From Clostridium_AM sp964554365 (GTDB taxonomy: Bacteria; Bacillota; Clostridia; Clostridiales; Clostridiaceae), in assembly GCA_964554365.1 (NCBI GenBank), contig CAZKOJ010000054.1, forward strand, positions 1-24,123: 24,123 bases of DNA, given 5' to 3'. The position numbers and the translations under genes are program-made. Positions 7,067-14,129 of the stretch are shown one piece after another. Below the pieces are notes generated by a model. It made no database searches and was not told the origin of the DNA. It worked only from the letters and a program-made list of their open reading frames with translations. How positions within the stretch are numbered: the first letter of the stretch is position 1; each line of letters opens with the position of its first letter.

Positions 7067-8104
7067 TTATTTTTTGTATACATTCACTATTTTATAAACA
7101 CCTTCTGGAAAAATATTTTCATAACCATGAAAATGATTCTTATGCCAATTCCATGCTGTTTCTATTATATTTTCCAGTGAATTATATTTAGGTTTCCACC
7201 CTAGTTCCTTTTTAGCTTTATCAGAAGAAGCTATTAGAACTGCTGGATCTCCTGCCCTTCTCTGGTCAATTTCTGCTGTTATATTAACTCCTGTAACTTC
7301 TATTGCTTTATCTATAACCTGCTTAACAGAAAATCCTTCTCCATTACCCAAGTTATAAATTGCACTTTCCCCTCCTGCTTCCATTCTTTTTAAAGCAAGT
7401 AAATGTGCTGATGCTAAATCAGTAACGTGAACATAATCTCTTACACAAGTTCCATCTTCTGTAGGGTAATCATCTCCAAATATCATGATTTTCTTTCTTT
7501 TACCCATTGCTACCTGAAGTATTATAGGAATTAAGTGAGTCTCCTGTTTATGATCCTCTCCTATTTCTCCACTTATATGTGCTCCTGCTGCATTAAAATA
7601 TCTAAGACAAGTATATTTTATTCCATATGCATTGTCACACCATTTCAAAATTTTTTCTACAGCAAGTTTTGACTCTCCATAAGGGTTTGTAGGCAAAGTT
7701 CTATCAGTTTCAACTATAGGCACACTTTCTGGCTCACCATAAGTTGCTGCAGTAGACGAAAATACTATATATTTAACATTATAATCCTTCATAGCATTTA
7801 AAAGATTTATTGTAGATCCCATATTGTTTTCAAAATATTTTAAAGGCTCTGTTACACTTTCACCTACTAAAGAATCTGCTGCAAAATCTATAACTGCACG
7901 AATTTTATTTTCTGTAAAAACTTTATCTAAAATTTTTCTATCTCTTAAATCTCCTATATAAAGCTTACCTCCTACAGCTTCAGCTGCGGCTCTATGACCT
8001 TTTTCCATATTATCTAGTATTACTACTTGTTCATTATTTTCTTTTAAGTAAGCTACCATATGGCTTCCTATATATCCTGCACCGCCACAAACTAAAATTG
8101 CCAT
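7067..8104 (-). CDS. galE: UDP-glucose 4-epimerase
   Basis: 345 residues, the usual GalE length. It is an extended SDR enzyme with the NAD-binding GGAGYIGS at 7-14, the SST catalytic serine/threonine region at 116-118 and the YxxxK pair Tyr142/Lys146 in PYGESK. The LRYFNAAGA stretch and the GDDYPTEDGTCVRDYVHV block are typical of GalE. It interconverts UDP-glucose and UDP-galactose (often also the GlcNAc/GalNAc pair) for sugar catabolism and surface glycans. GAGGAGGG lies 7 nt before the ATG. Transcribed alone from the promoter at 8141-8169. Neighbours give no hint of a galactose operon, so a cell-envelope role is plausible. Confidence 0.95.
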   Translation of the reverse strand: MAILVCGGAGYIGSHMVAYLKENNEQVVILDNMEKGHRAAAEAVGGKLYIGDLRDRKILDKVFTENKIRAVIDFAADSLVGESVTEPLKYFENNMGSTINLLNAMKDYNVKYIVFSSTAATYGEPESVPIVETDRTLPTNPYGESKLAVEKILKWCDNAYGIKYTCLRYFNAAGAHISGEIGEDHKQETHLIPIILQVAMGKRKKIMIFGDDYPTEDGTCVRDYVHVTDLASAHLLALKRMEAGGESAIYNLGNGEGFSVKQVIDKAIEVTGVNITAEIDQRRAGDPAVLIASSDKAKKELGWKPKYNSLENIIETAWNWHKNHFHGYENIFPEGVYKIVNVYKK

Positions 8105-8140
8105 TTCAAATCCCTCCTCGCTAAAAAAACATTTTGCTAT

Positions 8141-8169
8141 ACTATACCATAATTAAACAGTTATTTCAA
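8141..8169 (-). promoter_or_regulatory. Predicted sigma-A promoter of galE
   Basis: TTGAAA (8169-8164), 17 nt, TATAGT (8146-8141) on the minus strand, about 37 nt ahead of the galE start. It lies just beyond the structured block at 8191-8391, so galE need not depend on read-through from clpB. Confidence 0.65.
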
Positions 8170-8190
8170 ATTACCTTTGATCTACTAACT

Positions 8191-8391
8191 TTTTGTCCGA
8201 TGGCTACCATCCGTAACACCTCCATCCTCTTCAAGGCGGGGGATAACGGCTGCTACGCCCCTGGATAAGTTCTTCTAAGACTCAGATGGAGAGATGTTAA
8301 ATGCCTAAATATCATTTAACAGGCATATTTGCTGGTGTCAACCAGTAATTTGCCCAGTGTCATAAGCAAACTCCACCTGAGTCTAAGAATC
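8191..8391. ncRNA. Candidate structured non-coding RNA between clpB and galE
   Basis: A block of about 200 bp much richer in GC (about half in 8195-8270) than the surrounding DNA and packed with inverted repeats. A 19-bp pair at 8273-8291 and 8371-8389 has 17 Watson-Crick pairs plus one G-U if read on the minus strand. TGTTAAATG/CATTTAACA is at 8295-8321, CTGGT/ACCAG around 8332-8345, GATGG/CCATC around 8199-8212 and GGCG/CGCC around 8235-8259. CTCCATC (8219-8225) could also pair with GATGGAG (8285-8291), competing with the long stem. No ORF is supported. Conserved clostridial RNAs such as the raiA motif are one possibility, which I cannot confirm. The strand is uncertain; the minus strand folds slightly better and begins directly after the clpB stop. 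Confidence 0.5.
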
Positions 8392-8400
8392 ACTTGATAA

Positions 8401-9495
8401 TTAAATTTTTTCTACTACAATTTCCTCATGTTTTACATCTACTCCTAAAGTACACCCCTCATATATATCACCCAAAATAATTTTTTTTGCAATGGATGTT
8501 TCTAATGTATTTTCAATGTATCGCTTCAAAGGCCTTGCACCATAAATTGGATCATAGCCTTCTATTGCCATAAGTTCTTTAGCCTTTTCAGTTATTTTTA
8601 ATGATATATTTTTATCTTTAAGTCTTTTTCTTATATCTTCAAGGAATATATTAATTATACCTTTTATTTCTTCTGTAGCTAAAGGCTTAAATAATATAAT
8701 ATCATCCAATCTATTCAAAAACTCTGGCTTAAACTTCATCTTCATTTCATTCATAACTCGTGTACGTATATGTTCTTCTATTCCCTTGTTTTCTTTGTTT
8801 TCTAGAAGATAACTACTTCCAATGTTTGAAGTCATAATTATTATACAGTTTTTAAAATCTACAATCTTACCCTGGTTATCTGTAAGCCTTCCATCATCTA
8901 ATATCTGAAGGAATATATTAAATACATCTTCATGAGCCTTTTCTATTTCGTCAAATAATATTACACTATAAGGTTTTCGTCGTACAGCTTCTGTAAGCTG
9001 TCCTCCCTCTTCATAGCCTACATATCCTGGAGGAGCTCCTATGAGTCTAGATACAGAATATTTCTCCATATACTCTGACATATCTATTCTTACTATATTT
9101 TCCTCACTATCAAATAAAGTTCTAGCTAAAGTTTTAGCAAGCTCAGTTTTTCCCACACCAGTAGGTCCAAGAAATATAAATGAACCTATAGGTCTTTGTG
9201 GGTCCTTCATACCAGCCCTTGCCCTAATAACCGCATTAGAAACGGCAGTTACTGCTTCCCTTTGACCAATTACTCTCTCAGAAAGTTCTTCTTCTAATCT
9301 TAAAAGCTTTTGCCTTTCTCCCTCTACAAGATTTGATACAGGTATTCCAGTCCACTTTGAAACTATTTCAGAGATTTCCTTCTCTGTTACCTCTTCCTTA
9401 AGCATAGCAGTTTGGTTATTTTCTCTAAACATATCTTCTTTTTCTTTTATTTGTGCCTCAAGCTTTGGCAGTACTCCATACCTAGGCTCTGCCAC
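8401..9495 (-). CDS. clpB: ClpB C-terminal half (second AAA+ domain), separated by an in-frame stop
   Basis: 364 residues counted from a GTG. It covers the end of the coiled-coil middle domain, then the second AAA+ module with Walker A GPTGVGKT at 110-117, Walker B with Asp182/Glu183 in VILFDEIEKA, the pore-loop GAPPGYVGYEEGG at about 153-165 and the C-terminal small domain (YDPIYGARPLKRYIE). The reading frame is the same as the N-terminal half; only the TAG at 9508-9510 separates them. With four codons between the stop and the GTG, an intact protein would be 865 residues, a normal ClpB length. AGGA lies 10 nt before the GTG, so weak re-initiation is conceivable. Conserved start AELRYG reads AEPRYG here. 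Confidence 0.85.
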   Translation of the reverse strand: MAEPRYGVLPKLEAQIKEKEDMFRENNQTAMLKEEVTEKEISEIVSKWTGIPVSNLVEGERQKLLRLEEELSERVIGQREAVTAVSNAVIRARAGMKDPQRPIGSFIFLGPTGVGKTELAKTLARTLFDSEENIVRIDMSEYMEKYSVSRLIGAPPGYVGYEEGGQLTEAVRRKPYSVILFDEIEKAHEDVFNIFLQILDDGRLTDNQGKIVDFKNCIIIMTSNIGSSYLLENKENKGIEEHIRTRVMNEMKMKFKPEFLNRLDDIILFKPLATEEIKGIINIFLEDIRKRLKDKNISLKITEKAKELMAIEGYDPIYGARPLKRYIENTLETSIAKKIILGDIYEGCTLGVDVKHEEIVVEKI

Positions 9496-9507
9496 TTTAT
9501 TTAAATC

Positions 9508-9510
9508 CTA
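9508..9510 (-). pseudogene. clpB: In-frame TAG interrupting clpB
   Basis: The minus strand reads GCAGAAAGAGAA TAG GATTTAAATAAA GTG. The family sequence here is typically AERE-x-DL-x-KxAELRYG, so the TAG replaces one residue in the middle-domain coiled coil without any shift of frame. A single substitution (for example TAT, TAC or CAG to TAG) explains it. Everything on both sides is well preserved, indicating a recent mutation, a sequencing error, or translational read-through. Confidence 0.85.
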
Positions 9511-10998
9511 TTCTCTTTCTGCTTTTTCAATATCTCCTCTAGCAACATCTAACTGCTCTTTAAGATTTCTAATACCCATTATTTGAGATTTTTCTTTTTC
9601 ATATTTTGCTGTCATTTCATTATCTTTATCTTTTAAATTACTTAGATCTTTTTCTAAATATTTTAGTCTTTCCTTAGAAGCTGTGTCTTTTTCTTTAGAT
9701 AAAGCTTCTTTTTCAATTTCTAACTGAAATATTTTACGTTTAACCATATCCATTTCTGTAGGCATACTATCTATTTCTGTCCTTATCATGGCACAAGCTT
9801 CATCTATAAGATCTATTGCCTTATCTGGCAGATATCTTTCTGTTATATATCTATCTGAAAGCTTTGATGCTGCAACAATGGCTGAATCATGAATTCTTAT
9901 ACCATGGTATATTTCAAACTTTTCTTTAAGACCTCTAAGTATTGATATAGAATCCTCCATTGTAGGTTCATCTACAACTACAGGCTGAAATCTTCTCTCT
10001 AAGGCTTTATCTTTTTCTATATATTTTCTATATTCATCAAAAGTAGTAGCTCCTATACAGTGAAGCTCTCCTCTAGCTAGCATAGGTTTTATAAGGTTTC
10101 CAGCATCCATAGAGCCTTCTGTTTTCCCTGCTCCAACTATAGTATGAATTTCATCTATAAATAAAATTATTCTACCTTCACTATTTTCTACTTCCTTAAG
10201 TACAGCCTTAAGTCTTTCTTCAAATTCCCCTCTAAACTTAGCTCCAGCAATAAGAGCACCCATGTCCAAGGAAAATATTATTTTATTTTTAAGACCTTCT
10301 GGTACATCTCCCTTTACAATTCTCTCTGCTAAACCTTCTACTATAGCAGTTTTACCTACTCCTGGTTCTCCTATAAGTACAGGGTTATTTTTAGTTCTTC
10401 TTGAAAGTATTCTTACAACTCTTCTAATTTCCTCATCTCTTCCTATAACAGGATCTAATTTATGTTTTTTAGCTTCCTCCACAAGATTTCTTCCATATTT
10501 CACTAAAGCTTCGTAAGTTCCTTCTGGATCCTGGGTTTCAACTCTTTGGTTTCCTCTAACTTTAGATAGAGCATTTAAAAATCCATCCTTATTAATGTTA
10601 AATTTTTTTAATATATCTCCAACCTCTTTAGAATCCACTTCCATTAGTCCAATCATTACATGCTCTACACTTATATAAGAATCCTTAAATTTTTTAGCAG
10701 CATCTTCTGCCTTTACAAAAACCTGTTCAAACCTCCTTGTAGCATAAACAGACGCATTTTGTGCGCCTTCTCCTAAAACTTTAGGCATTCTATTTAAAAC
10801 CTTATTAGTTTCATCGTTAAGCTGTCTTATATTTACTCCCATTTTACTAAAAATATTAGGAATAAGACCATCAGCTTCAGCCACTAAAGCTGAAAATAAA
10901 TGAATGGTATCTACTTGCTGATGATTGTGTCTTACAGCTGTTAACTGAGCTTCATTTAAAGCTTGCTGAACCTTTATAGTTAATTTTTCTATATCCAT
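9508..10998 (-). CDS. clpB: ClpB N-terminal half (N domain, first AAA+ domain, part of middle domain)
   Basis: 496 residues from the ATG at 10998, preceded by GGGGTGG with 6 nt spacing; an upstream extension of the frame has no homology and is not used. It contains the double Clp-N repeat (about 1-150), the first AAA+ module with Walker A GEPGVGKT at 210-217 and Walker B Asp282/Glu283 in LFIDEIHT, and most of the coiled-coil middle domain (about 400-496), where the TAG ends it. ClpB works with DnaK to pull apart protein aggregates after heat stress and needs both AAA+ rings. This half alone would not be expected to disaggregate. A sigma-A-like promoter precedes it; I saw no CIRCE or CtsR box. 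Confidence 0.88.
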   Translation of the reverse strand: MDIEKLTIKVQQALNEAQLTAVRHNHQQVDTIHLFSALVAEADGLIPNIFSKMGVNIRQLNDETNKVLNRMPKVLGEGAQNASVYATRRFEQVFVKAEDAAKKFKDSYISVEHVMIGLMEVDSKEVGDILKKFNINKDGFLNALSKVRGNQRVETQDPEGTYEALVKYGRNLVEEAKKHKLDPVIGRDEEIRRVVRILSRRTKNNPVLIGEPGVGKTAIVEGLAERIVKGDVPEGLKNKIIFSLDMGALIAGAKFRGEFEERLKAVLKEVENSEGRIILFIDEIHTIVGAGKTEGSMDAGNLIKPMLARGELHCIGATTFDEYRKYIEKDKALERRFQPVVVDEPTMEDSISILRGLKEKFEIYHGIRIHDSAIVAASKLSDRYITERYLPDKAIDLIDEACAMIRTEIDSMPTEMDMVKRKIFQLEIEKEALSKEKDTASKERLKYLEKDLSNLKDKDNEMTAKYEKEKSQIMGIRNLKEQLDVARGDIEKAERE

Positions 10999-11059
10999 AA
11001 AAAACCACCCCTTAAACTTAAATTTATGTATTATATTTATTATTTGCCCTTTAATAACT

Positions 11060-11087
11060 ATTATAATCAATTTTGTTAAGGTTTCAA
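11060..11087 (-). promoter_or_regulatory. Predicted sigma-A promoter of clpB
   Basis: TTGAAA (11087-11082), 16 nt, TATAAT (11065-11060) on the minus strand, about 62 nt before the clpB ATG. The -10 is perfect. The absence of a recognisable heat-shock operator is noted from reading only. Confidence 0.65.
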
Positions 11088-11254
11088 TATGTATAATGAT
11101 AATAATTATTACTAAGTTATTAATTCTTATGCTGTAGTAACCATTAGATTAAGTGAATGTTGTTAATTATTAAAACATTGCCAGCATGCATAAAAGACCA
11201 AATTTTGTAGACAATATTATATGTAATTAATATTTTATATAGGAGGTATGACAA

Positions 11255-11437
11255 ATGATACAACAGAAAATGAACCATGCTAATCCAGGAATCAAATGTA
11301 TTGTTAATACTTGTCACTATTATATGCAGGGTGATCAATGTTCAGCAGAACGTATAGAAGTTCAACCTAAAAATGCACGTGATACACAAGAAACAGATTG
11401 TGCAACATTTATTACAGAAGCTCAAGCGAATTTATAA
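11255..11437 (+). CDS. DUF1540 domain small protein
   Basis: 60 residues with the DUF1540 pattern: IKCIVNTCHYYMQGDQCSAE at about 13-32, then ARDTQETDCATF at about 43-54. Three of its four cysteines and one histidine sit at the conserved positions, suggesting metal binding, but no biochemical function is established for the family. Such proteins are frequent in spore-forming Firmicutes. AGGAGG lies 8 nt before the ATG. Single-gene unit, divergent from clpB and followed by hairpins at 11440-11470 and 11504-11557. The upstream DNA contains GCATA-type sequence that could suit a forespore sigma factor, but I do not regard that as evidence. Confidence 0.85.
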   Translation: MIQQKMNHANPGIKCIVNTCHYYMQGDQCSAERIEVQPKNARDTQETDCATFITEAQANL

Positions 11438-11503
11438 GTTTTCATACCATATTATTATTTTAAGGTATGATCATTATTAACTCTCTTTCAAAAATAACTA
11501 ATT

Positions 11504-11557
11504 AAAATACCGTAAAATTCATTAAAGTGTACCCTATAATGAATTTTACGGTATTTT
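11504..11557. terminator. Bidirectional terminator between DUF1540 gene and phzF
   Basis: Perfect 21-bp inverted repeat: arms 11504-11524 and 11537-11557 (core ATACCGTAAAATTCATTA) with a 12-nt loop and A/T runs at both ends. It serves two convergent units. A smaller hairpin (CATACC/GGTATG, about 11444-11469) precedes it. Confidence 0.85.
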
Positions 11558-11594
11558 TAGTTCGTATTTCAACAGTATTAGTATTAATAAAATT

Positions 11595-12485
11595 TTAGAA
11601 TATTAATTTCCCATCTAATACAGTGACAGCAGTACCACCTATTTTTATCTCATTTATTTTATTATTTTCTTTTGAAATAGTTACATATACACAACCTGGT
11701 CTGTTTACTTCCTGTCCCTCTTCTCCAATTAAATTTATATTTTCACTAAATTCCATTAGCTTATTATGAATAATATAAGATGCAACACATCCATTACCAG
11801 TACCACAAACAGGATCTTCTGCTACTCCAACAAAGGGAGCTATAGCTCTCATATGATAATTATAGTTTTCATTTAATGTCTCTAAGCAAAATGGAGTAAT
11901 TCCAATTATATTATATTTCTCACTTATTTCTTCAATAGCTTTTAAATCTGGTTTTATATTCATAAGTTTATCTAAATTTTTCACGCCAAATACTAGCCAC
12001 CATATCCCAGTATTTACTTTCTTAGCAGGTATATCTATCAAATCATCTTCATTAAGTCCAATAAGTTTTGCAATGCTCTTTTTATCCATATCAAAATCTT
12101 CAAATTTAGGTGAGGGTTGTGTCATCATAAATACTTTTTCACCATTAATATTTACTAATTCAATAGGCAGCACACCAGCCTTAGTTTCTTGAAAAAATAT
12201 ATCTTTACTTAAATCTAATTTTCCCTCTTCATGTAGTGCAGAAAATGTGCCTATAGTTGCGTGACCACATAAGTCTACTTCGAATTTAGGAGTAAAGAAT
12301 TGTACTTTAAAATCTGCAACTTCAGAAGATGAAACAAATGCAGTTTCAGACAGATTCATTTCTCTTGCAATTTTTTGTTTTTCATCCCGAGTTAAGCAAG
12401 AAGCATCAGTAACAACTCCAGCAGGGTTGCCACCAAAAGGTATTGTCGTAAAGGCATCAACTTGTTTAATACTAATAGTTTTCAT
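11595..12485 (-). CDS. PhzF family isomerase-like protein
   Basis: 296 residues from the ATG at 12485, chosen because AGGAG lies 8 nt upstream and the homology begins MKTISIKQVDAF; an upstream ATG in the same frame lies inside the preceding gene and is rejected. Family motifs: GGNPAGVV at 18-25, the catalytic-position Glu47 in NLSETAFV, DLCGHATIG at 71-79 and DPVCGTGNGCVASY near 215-228. PhzF-fold enzymes resemble diaminopimelate epimerase; PhzF itself isomerises a phenazine precursor, but most family members have unknown substrates. No phenazine genes are present, so the substrate is unknown. It overlaps the upstream TrmB-type regulator gene by 14 nt, implying a translationally linked operon. 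Confidence 0.9.
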   Translation of the reverse strand: MKTISIKQVDAFTTIPFGGNPAGVVTDASCLTRDEKQKIAREMNLSETAFVSSSEVADFKVQFFTPKFEVDLCGHATIGTFSALHEEGKLDLSKDIFFQETKAGVLPIELVNINGEKVFMMTQPSPKFEDFDMDKKSIAKLIGLNEDDLIDIPAKKVNTGIWWLVFGVKNLDKLMNIKPDLKAIEEISEKYNIIGITPFCLETLNENYNYHMRAIAPFVGVAEDPVCGTGNGCVASYIIHNKLMEFSENINLIGEEGQEVNRPGCVYVTISKENNKINEIKIGGTAVTVLDGKLIF

Positions 12486-13221
12486 TTTTATCACTCCTAT
12501 TAATTTTTTTAGAAATATATATTTCATGCTCTATAGAGCGTGAACTTATAAAGATAATATTTGAATTTCTTGTCCAAATAGATATTCCATCATTTTCCTC
12601 AGTAACTTGGCCTGTAAGAACTTCTTTTCCATCAACAACTAGAGTTAACCATCTGCCACCTACCTGTTTCTTAAGCTTTTCCTCTGAACCATGGTAATGT
12701 ATATTATTAATTCCATCTATCTTGACTTTCCCATAAAGCAGTATATTTACTACAACACCACGATTAACTGCTCCAACAAGCTCATTCTGAAGATATAAAG
12801 CTTCATTTTCCCAAAGTGAAATCATTAATTCATTCCTTGCTTCATCAATCATCTGTCTAGCCTTCTTCATGGTTAAATCATATCCTTTAATATTCCAAAC
12901 ATAATCCAACTTTTCTCCTTGACTTAGTGCGGGAAGACTTTCTCGCAAGATATTTATAGATTTTTCAAAGTTGGTATGTACGGTTTTTAATAATTCTTCT
13001 GGCGGCAAAGGAACATATTTTGATGGTTCAGATCCGATAGTAAGTACTATTCCTGAATTAGTAAGTCTTGAAATATTCTCATAAACTTTAGCCTGTGGTA
13101 CTCCTGAAAGTTTGCTTAATTCATAACCTGTCGCTGGATTTTGTTTCAGTAAAGCTATATATATTTTTGCTTCATAACTAGTAAAACCAATTTTCTGCAT
13201 TTCTTTTAGTAATTCATCCAT
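12472..13221 (-). CDS. TrmB-type transcriptional regulator
   Basis: 249 residues. The N-terminal winged helix (about 8-75) has the TrmB pattern: GFTSYEAKIYIALL, then GYELSKLSGVPQAKVYENISRL. The C-terminal part (about 105-245) is the ligand-sensing region with a phospholipase D-like fold in this family. TrmB proteins are best known as sugar-responsive regulators in archaea, but bacterial members sense varied ligands. AAAGGAGA precedes the ATG. It overlaps phzF, so phzF is the most likely target besides itself. Three copies of AGTAGTTATT lie 20-60 bp upstream of its start and are a likely self-binding site. Confidence 0.87.
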   Translation of the reverse strand: MDELLKEMQKIGFTSYEAKIYIALLKQNPATGYELSKLSGVPQAKVYENISRLTNSGIVLTIGSEPSKYVPLPPEELLKTVHTNFEKSINILRESLPALSQGEKLDYVWNIKGYDLTMKKARQMIDEARNELMISLWENEALYLQNELVGAVNRGVVVNILLYGKVKIDGINNIHYHGSEEKLKKQVGGRWLTLVVDGKEVLTGQVTEENDGISIWTRNSNIIFISSRSIEHEIYISKKINRSDKNENY

Positions 13222-13241
13222 TAAATATTTTCTCCTTTAAA

Positions 13242-13279
13242 AGTAGTTATTATATTTAATAACTACTCAAGTAGTTATT
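13242..13279. promoter_or_regulatory. Operator-like triple repeat upstream of the TrmB-type gene
   Basis: AGTAGTTATT occurs at 13242-13251, inverted (AATAACTACT) at 13258-13267 and direct again at 13270-13279. The second and third form a perfect inverted repeat with a 2-nt centre; the first and second form another with a 6-nt centre. A minus-strand TATAAT (13254-13249) overlaps the first pair. The location suits autoregulation by the TrmB-type protein. Confidence 0.65.
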
Positions 13280-13386
13280 AAATTAAGTATAAAGCAATTC
13301 ACCTTTGTTGTAAATATGAAATCGCTTAAATAAATTAATACGGCAGTATCATAGAAACCTATACACTAAATTAGATTACATAACTA

Positions 13387-13415
13387 TTGACAAAACATGT
13401 ACGTTTGATTATAAT
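13387..13415 (+). promoter_or_regulatory. Consensus sigma-A promoter of the TetR gene
   Basis: TTGACA (13387-13392), exactly 17 nt, TATAAT (13410-13415): both boxes perfect. The spacer contains AAACATGTACGTTT, an imperfect palindrome that could be an operator for the TetR protein; that is a guess. Confidence 0.75.
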
Positions 13416-13462
13416 GAGTAATAAGTCAATGAGTTGTAAATCATCTAAAAGAGGTTAGTGTA

Positions 13463-14050
13463 ATGTCAGAAACTAAAAGGCAGAAACAAAAAAAATTAAC
13501 TAGAAAACACTTGATAGAAATAGCAATTAAGCAGTTTGGTGAAAATGGAATAATAACGACTCGAACTGCCGATATTGCCAAAGTTGCAAATGTTTCACAC
13601 GGGACGGTATTTGCACACTTTTCAACACAGGAAGAATTGTTAATATCTGTAATTGAGGAATTTGGAAACAGAATCACACAGAGACTTCACGAATTGGTTA
13701 ATACAAACAGTAGTTTATTTGAAGTTTTAGACGCCCACATAACAGGTTTAATTGAATTTGAACCCTTTTATACCAGGTTGATTATCGAAAGGCGTCTACT
13801 TCCTGAAAGTGTTCGTAATACTTATATTATGATTCAATCCACCATTTCATTTCATATTAGTATAGCTGCGGAGAAGGAGATAGAAGAAGGTACCCTCCGT
13901 AAAATTCCTATACATCTAATTTATAATACATGGATAGGATTAATTCATTATTACATAACCAATGGTGATTTATTTTCTCCTAATGATTCTGTTTTAAAGC
14001 AATACCGTCATGAACTATTACAACATTACATGAACCTAATTACAAAATAA
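13463..14050 (+). CDS. TetR/AcrR family transcriptional regulator
   Basis: 195 residues. The N-terminal TetR helix-turn-helix is clear at about 12-58: HLIEIAIKQFGENGIITTRT, then DIAKVANVSHGTVFAHFSTQEEL. The C-terminal domain (about 70-195) is all-helical and variable and would bind an unknown ligand. These proteins usually repress a nearby exporter or enzyme gene, but downstream here is an insertion sequence on the opposite strand, so its target is not visible. A GAGG box lies about 8 nt before the ATG, and the promoter upstream is a perfect consensus. No terminator is seen between its stop and the insertion sequence. Confidence 0.9.
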   Translation: MSETKRQKQKKLTRKHLIEIAIKQFGENGIITTRTADIAKVANVSHGTVFAHFSTQEELLISVIEEFGNRITQRLHELVNTNSSLFEVLDAHITGLIEFEPFYTRLIIERRLLPESVRNTYIMIQSTISFHISIAAEKEIEEGTLRKIPIHLIYNTWIGLIHYYITNGDLFSPNDSVLKQYRHELLQHYMNLITK

Positions 14051-14129
14051 AAAATAGATGATTGTAGAATTGAAAGTTAAAAAATGTGGATAACTTTTGA
14101 CTTTTTACTTAAAAATGCACCAAAAAAAA

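Noticed and set aside
9493..9510. Frameshift in clpB
   Set aside because: The two halves are in the same frame (12 nt, four codons, between the TAG and the GTG), so this is a nonsense codon and not an indel.
11041..11100. CtsR or CIRCE heat-shock operator upstream of clpB
   Set aside because: No AGGTCAAA-type direct repeat and no TTAGCACTC-N9-GAGTGCTAA was found by reading; only a sigma-A-like promoter.
11144..11338. Minus-strand open frame of 64 codons opposite the DUF1540 gene
   Set aside because: It overlaps the DUF1540 gene, which has a perfect ribosome binding site and a family match; the minus-strand frame has neither.
11595..13221. Phenazine biosynthesis locus
   Set aside because: Only a PhzF-fold protein is present; no other phz genes accompany it, and most PhzF-like proteins are not phenazine enzymes.
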